Below, one piece after another: positions 60,676 to 64,000 of a DNA stretch of 64,000 nt. A program made the position numbers and the translations under genes. Numbering within the stretch: the stretch's first letter is position 1; each line of letters opens with the position of its first letter. The stretch comes from Pseudotabrizicola sp. (lineage in GTDB: Bacteria > Pseudomonadota > Alphaproteobacteria > Rhodobacterales > Rhodobacteraceae). The stretch is from NCBI RefSeq assembly GCF_030656345.1, contig NZ_JAUSNR010000026.1, positions 62,001 through 126,000 of the forward strand, given 5' to 3'. The notes beneath the pieces were generated by a model, which searched no databases, was not told where the DNA came from, and was given only the letters and a program-made list of their open reading frames with translations.

Positions 60676-61593
60676 GTGACCACCCCTTCGAATACCCCCG
60701 CGCAAGACTGGCTTCAGGCTGAACTGGCCGACACCTTTGACGAGGATTTCGAGCTGGAGCTGGAAGATGCCCAGCTGTCGCTGGAAATCGCGCGGATCTA
60801 CAAGGAAAAGCACCCCGAAACCATCGACCGGCACGCCTATTTCCATGCGCTGATCCGAATGCAGTCGGAACTGATCAAGCTGCAGGACTGGGTGCAGTAT
60901 CATGGCAAAAAAGTCGTGGTGATCTTTGAGGGCCGCGACAGCGCTGGAAAAGGCGGCGTCATCAAACGCCTGACCCAGCGCCTGAACCCGCGCGTGGTAC
61001 GCACGGTCGCCCTGCCCGCGCCATCCGACCGTGAAAAATCGCAGTGGTATTTCCAGCGCTATGTGCCACACCTGCCCGCAGGCGGCGAAATCGTGCTGTT
61101 CGACCGCAGCTGGTACAACCGCGCCGGGGTGGAACGGGTGATGGGCTTTGCCAGTGAAGATCAGGTCGAGCAGTTCTTCCACGACGTACCGGAATTTGAA
61201 CGTATGCTGGTACGGTCGGGCATCACGGTGATCAAATACTGGTTTTCGATCACCGATGAAGAACAGCAGATGCGGTTCCTCATGCGCATCCATGATCCGA
61301 TGAAGCAGTGGAAACTCTCGCCGATGGATCTGCAAAGCCGGGTGCGGTGGGAGCAGTACACCAAGGCGAAAGAGGAAATGATGGCCCGCACCAACATTCC
61401 CGAAGCGCCGTGGTATATCGTGGAAGGCAACGACAAAAAGCGCGCCCGCCTGAACTGCATCGACCACCTGCTTGGCCTGATCCCGTACGAGCCTGTTCCG
61501 CATGAAGAGGTTCACCTGCCCGAACGCGTGTTCAACCCAGACTACGAACGCGCTGTCCTGCCACCAGAGCTGTATGTGCCCGCCAAATATTGA
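60676..61593 (+). CDS. ppk2: Polyphosphate kinase 2 family protein
   Basis: A 305-residue P-loop kinase. GTG 60676 with AAAGG at about 8 bp is preferred to GTG 60667. Motifs: Walker A EGRDSAGKGGVIKRL, LPAPSDREKSQWYFQRYVPHLPAGGEIVLFDRSWYNRAGVERVMGF (Walker B FDRSWYNR and lid region) and a conserved C-terminal WEQYTKAKEEMMARTN. Single-domain PPK2 (class I length) uses polyphosphate to phosphorylate nucleoside diphosphates, or the reverse. It stands alone between dctD and rne. Confidence 0.93.
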   Translation: MTTPSNTPAQDWLQAELADTFDEDFELELEDAQLSLEIARIYKEKHPETIDRHAYFHALIRMQSELIKLQDWVQYHGKKVVVIFEGRDSAGKGGVIKRLTQRLNPRVVRTVALPAPSDREKSQWYFQRYVPHLPAGGEIVLFDRSWYNRAGVERVMGFASEDQVEQFFHDVPEFERMLVRSGITVIKYWFSITDEEQQMRFLMRIHDPMKQWKLSPMDLQSRVRWEQYTKAKEEMMARTNIPEAPWYIVEGNDKKRARLNCIDHLLGLIPYEPVPHEEVHLPERVFNPDYERAVLPPELYVPAKY

Positions 61594-62026
61594 CCGGCAG
61601 CAGCGCAAACCCCGCCCGGCTGCACCGCAACCGCAACATTTGCCGCGAAATTGCCCATTGCCCTTGCGCGCGCTTTCCCGCTAGGGTTGGCGGGCATGGG
61701 GTATCTTGTGCACAGAATTCTCTGCCTGCCAGCGCCGACGCGATGAAACGCGCGCAAAAGCAAGCAGCCGGATCGGCCGAAAGGCTGTTGTCATTGCCCG
61801 CAAGTCTTTGGATGCACGGGCTTTTTAAAGGTGGGGGGCTTATCGCCCCTCAGAGTTGAACCGCGATGACGCGCGCGACAAAGACGATAGACGGCGTGGG
61901 GTGCCCAATGGGCATCCTGCCGTCACGCCTGACGCGCGCGCCCGCCCGAACAAGACGCCTTTCCCCGTATCATTGCCCCTCTGGTCCGCCAGAGGGTTTG
62001 ATGCGTCTCAGGCGCAATGGAATGTT
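61594..62026 (+). promoter_or_regulatory. Structured 5' leader of rne
   Basis: The 433-bp gap before rne has no gene but several hairpins in the last 200 bp. GGGGC-TTATC-GCCCC lies at 61835-61849. A nested stem GACGGC (61890) / GCCGTC (61919) surrounds TGCCC-AAT-GGGCA (61902-61914). CCCTCTGG-TCCG-CCAGAGGG lies at 61977-61996, 30 bp before the start codon. GACGCGCGCG occurs twice (61868, 61931). Long structured leaders that RNase E cleaves to control its own mRNA are known in other bacteria; the same use here is inferred. Confidence 0.55.
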
Positions 62027-64000
62027 ATGGCCAAGAAGATGCTTATTGATGCCACCCACCCCGAGGAAACCCGGGTGGTTGTGGTCGACGGAAACAAGGT
62101 TGAGGAATTTGACTTTGAAACCGTCAACAAACGCCAGCTTGCAGGGAACATCTACCTTGCCAAGATAACGCGGGTCGAACCCTCGCTTCAGGCGGCTTTC
62201 GTCGATTACGGCGGTAACCGGCACGGATTTCTGGCATTTGCCGAAATTCATCCCGATTATTACCAGATCCCGGTCGCCGACCGCAAAGCGTTGATCGAAG
62301 AAGAACGCGCCTATGCCCGCGCCGAGGAAGAGGAAGAAAACCGCCGCTCTCGCCGCCGGTCGCCCCGTCCGAAGCCCGCCGCTGAAGAGGCAAAGGTTCA
62401 GGATGCCACAACATCCGGCCCGGCCGGCATGGATGTGGTCGATCTGGACGAGGACCAGGACGGCGACGCCGCCGCAGCGGCCACCGGGCACGACCAAGGC
62501 GCCCAGGATCATGACCACGATCACGGCGGTGACAACGGCGCTGACAAGGGCAACGGGAATGGTGAAACGCCTTACCGCGCCATGGATCACGCCTCGGAAA
62601 CCGACGATGAGATTGAATCGATCGCCGAAGAGGATGTGTCGGAAGAAATCAGCTCTTCGCGCAAACCCCGCGCCCGGCGCTATAAAATCCAGGAAGTGAT
62701 CAAGGTTCGCCAGATCATGCTGGTGCAGGTGGTCAAGGAAGAACGCGGCAACAAGGGCGCTGCGCTGACGACCTACTTGTCACTGGCCGGTCGCTACTGC
62801 GTGTTGATGCCCAACACCGCGCGCGGCGGCGGCATCAGCCGCAAGATCACCAACGCGCCCGACCGCAAGAAGCTCAAGGAAATCGCCGGTGAGATCGAGG
62901 TGCCGGAAGGTGCCGGCCTGATCATCCGCACGGCGGGCGCCAAGCGCACCAAGGCGGAAATCAAGCGCGACTACGAATACCTGATGCGCCTGTGGGAACA
63001 GATCCGCGAGCTGACCCTGAAATCCATCGCCCCCGCCCCGATCTATGAAGAGGGCAACCTGATCAAACGCTCGATCCGCGATCTGTACAACCGTGAGATT
63101 GACGAAGTTCTGGTCGAAGGGGCCGAAGGCTTCCGCGTCGCCAAAGACTTCATGCGCATGATCATGCCCAGCCACGCCCGCGCGGTGCAGCTGTATCAGG
63201 ACCCGACCCCGCTGTTCGCCCGTTATCAGGTCGAAGGCTATCTGGGCGGCATGTTCAACCCGACCGTGCAGCTGAAATCCGGCGGCTACATCGTCATCGG
63301 CATCACCGAGGCGCTGGTCGCCATCGACGTGAACTCGGGCCGCGCCACCAAAGAAGGCTCCATCGAGGACACCGCGCTGAAAACCAACCTGGAGGCTGCC
63401 GAAGAGGTGGCCCGCCAGCTGCGTCTGCGCGACCTTGCCGGTCTGATCGTCATCGACTTCATCGACATGGAAGAGCGTCGCAACAACGCCGCCGTCGAGA
63501 AGAAGCTGAAAGACAAGCTGAAAACCGACCGCGCCCGCATTCAGGTTGGCCGCATTTCGGGCTTTGGCCTGATGGAGATGAGCCGCCAGCGCCTGCGCCC
63601 CGGCATGCTCGAATCCACCACCCAGCCCTGCCCGCATTGCCACGGCACCGGGCTGATCCGCTCGGACGATTCCATGGCGCTGCAGGTTCTGCGCGCGCTG
63701 GAAGAAGAAGGCACGCGCAAGCGGTCCAAGGAAGTGCTGCTCAAGGCTCCGGTCGGGATCATCAACTACCTGATCAACCAGAAACGCGAACATATCGCGC
63801 TGATCGAGGCCCGCTATGGCATGGCCGTGCGGCTGGAGGCGGATCCGTCGATGATCAGCCCCGATTACACCATCGAAAAGTTCAAGACCGCGCTGCGCGT
63901 GGTGCCGGAACCGGGTGCGGTGATCTCGGGCAACTCCAGCCTGATGGGTGCGCCTGTGGCCGAGGAAGAAGACGAAGATCTGCCGATCGAAGATGATGTG
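62027..64000 (+). CDS. rne: Ribonuclease E, N-terminal part (cut by window edge)
   Basis: An open frame from ATG 62027 to the edge (658 codons), missing from the ORF track. It opens MAKKMLIDATHPEETRVVVVDGNKVEEFDFE, the RNase E/G start. The S1 domain (residues about 36-85, IYLAKITRVEPSLQAAFVDYGGNRHGFLAF) is interrupted by a long acidic, low-complexity insert (about 95-215, with DHDHDHGG), typical of alphaproteobacteria, before resuming at RYKIQEVIKVRQIMLVQVVKEERG. Catalytic Mg ligands lie in AIDVNSGRATKEG and LIVIDFIDM; the Zn-link is CPHCHGTG. It is the core endonuclease of mRNA decay and rRNA/tRNA processing. The degradosome-scaffold tail lies outside the window. Confidence 0.96.
   Translation, partial: MAKKMLIDATHPEETRVVVVDGNKVEEFDFETVNKRQLAGNIYLAKITRVEPSLQAAFVDYGGNRHGFLAFAEIHPDYYQIPVADRKALIEEERAYARAEEEEENRRSRRRSPRPKPAAEEAKVQDATTSGPAGMDVVDLDEDQDGDAAAAATGHDQGAQDHDHDHGGDNGADKGNGNGETPYRAMDHASETDDEIESIAEEDVSEEISSSRKPRARRYKIQEVIKVRQIMLVQVVKEERGNKGAALTTYLSLAGRYCVLMPNTARGGGISRKITNAPDRKKLKEIAGEIEVPEGAGLIIRTAGAKRTKAEIKRDYEYLMRLWEQIRELTLKSIAPAPIYEEGNLIKRSIRDLYNREIDEVLVEGAEGFRVAKDFMRMIMPSHARAVQLYQDPTPLFARYQVEGYLGGMFNPTVQLKSGGYIVIGITEALVAIDVNSGRATKEGSIEDTALKTNLEAAEEVARQLRLRDLAGLIVIDFIDMEERRNNAAVEKKLKDKLKTDRARIQVGRISGFGLMEMSRQRLRPGMLESTTQPCPHCHGTGLIRSDDSMALQVLRALEEEGTRKRSKEVLLKAPVGIINYLINQKREHIALIEARYGMAVRLEADPSMISPDYTIEKFKTALRVVPEPGAVISGNSSLMGAPVAEEEDEDLPIEDDV

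Overview
The window is very GC-rich, densely coded DNA with short intergenic gaps, many 1-4 bp gene overlaps and long antisense shadow ORFs. Gene content and order (hmuSTUV/hmuR heme uptake, HemP, DUF1127, DUF1289, DUF1993, DUF3108 and DUF2793 proteins, an RNase E with an acidic insert, an ICE-type Irr box and a CtrA-type box) point to an alphaproteobacterium of the Rhodobacterales (Rhodobacteraceae/Paracoccaceae). It reads as chromosome: both edges cut housekeeping genes (hrpB at the left, rne at the right). I saw no tRNA, rRNA, CRISPR array, prophage or intact insertion sequence.

Layout. 0-10 kb: hrpB helicase (partial), a DUF3108 protein, meaB, a DUF1127 mini-protein behind an 11-bp tandem repeat, an MFS exporter, DUF1993 and hemerythrin-like proteins, and a two-gene secreted-protein operon led by a 1199-residue von Willebrand A protein. 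10-14 kb: a LuxR-type regulator with no luxI in view, an FAD amine oxidase, a deleted polyamine-type ABC ATPase fused to a 210-bp IS3-family remnant, and a YihY/BrkB membrane protein. 14-24.3 kb: a complete heme acquisition island. hmuS-T-U-V (minus strand) diverges from hmuR, a small secreted protein, exbB, two exbD genes, tonB and hemP (plus strand); dps with a perfect ICE palindrome follows. 24.3-35.8 kb: a hydrolase, then a seven-gene minus-strand operon for uptake and cytoplasmic breakdown of an unsaturated-uronate oligosaccharide (GH105 hydrolase, KduI, an unfamiliar 824-residue enzyme, binding protein, two permeases, ATPase), with a divergent LacI regulator and two operator-like sites.

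35.9-51.2 kb: a glycan locus. ManC, Gmd and Fcl make GDP-L-fucose from mannose-1-phosphate and GalE makes UDP-galactose. A candidate fucosyltransferase, a 977-residue multi-module glycosyltransferase, a GT2 enzyme, a methyltransferase plus kinase-like pair with lower GC, a DUF2793 protein and uncharacterised proteins use or decorate the product. No flippase, polymerase or ABC exporter is visible here. A CtrA-type site sits in the divergent promoter region between the two halves. 51.2-64 kb: a coupled membrane coiled-coil protein and membrane-anchored ClpP-fold protein, a PNPOx-like protein, treY, a ribbon-helix-helix protein, purQ, a DctB/DctD-like two-component pair, PPK2, and the start of rne behind a structured leader.

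Best leads for something new: (1) a TonB system whose second ExbD has Asn in place of the proton-relay Asp; (2) a DctD-like regulator with no GAFTGA loop and an altered Walker B; (3) the 824-residue uronate-locus enzyme; (4) the ClpP-fold/coiled-coil membrane pair; (5) the fucose locus with its candidate fucosyltransferase, large glycosyltransferase and CtrA site.
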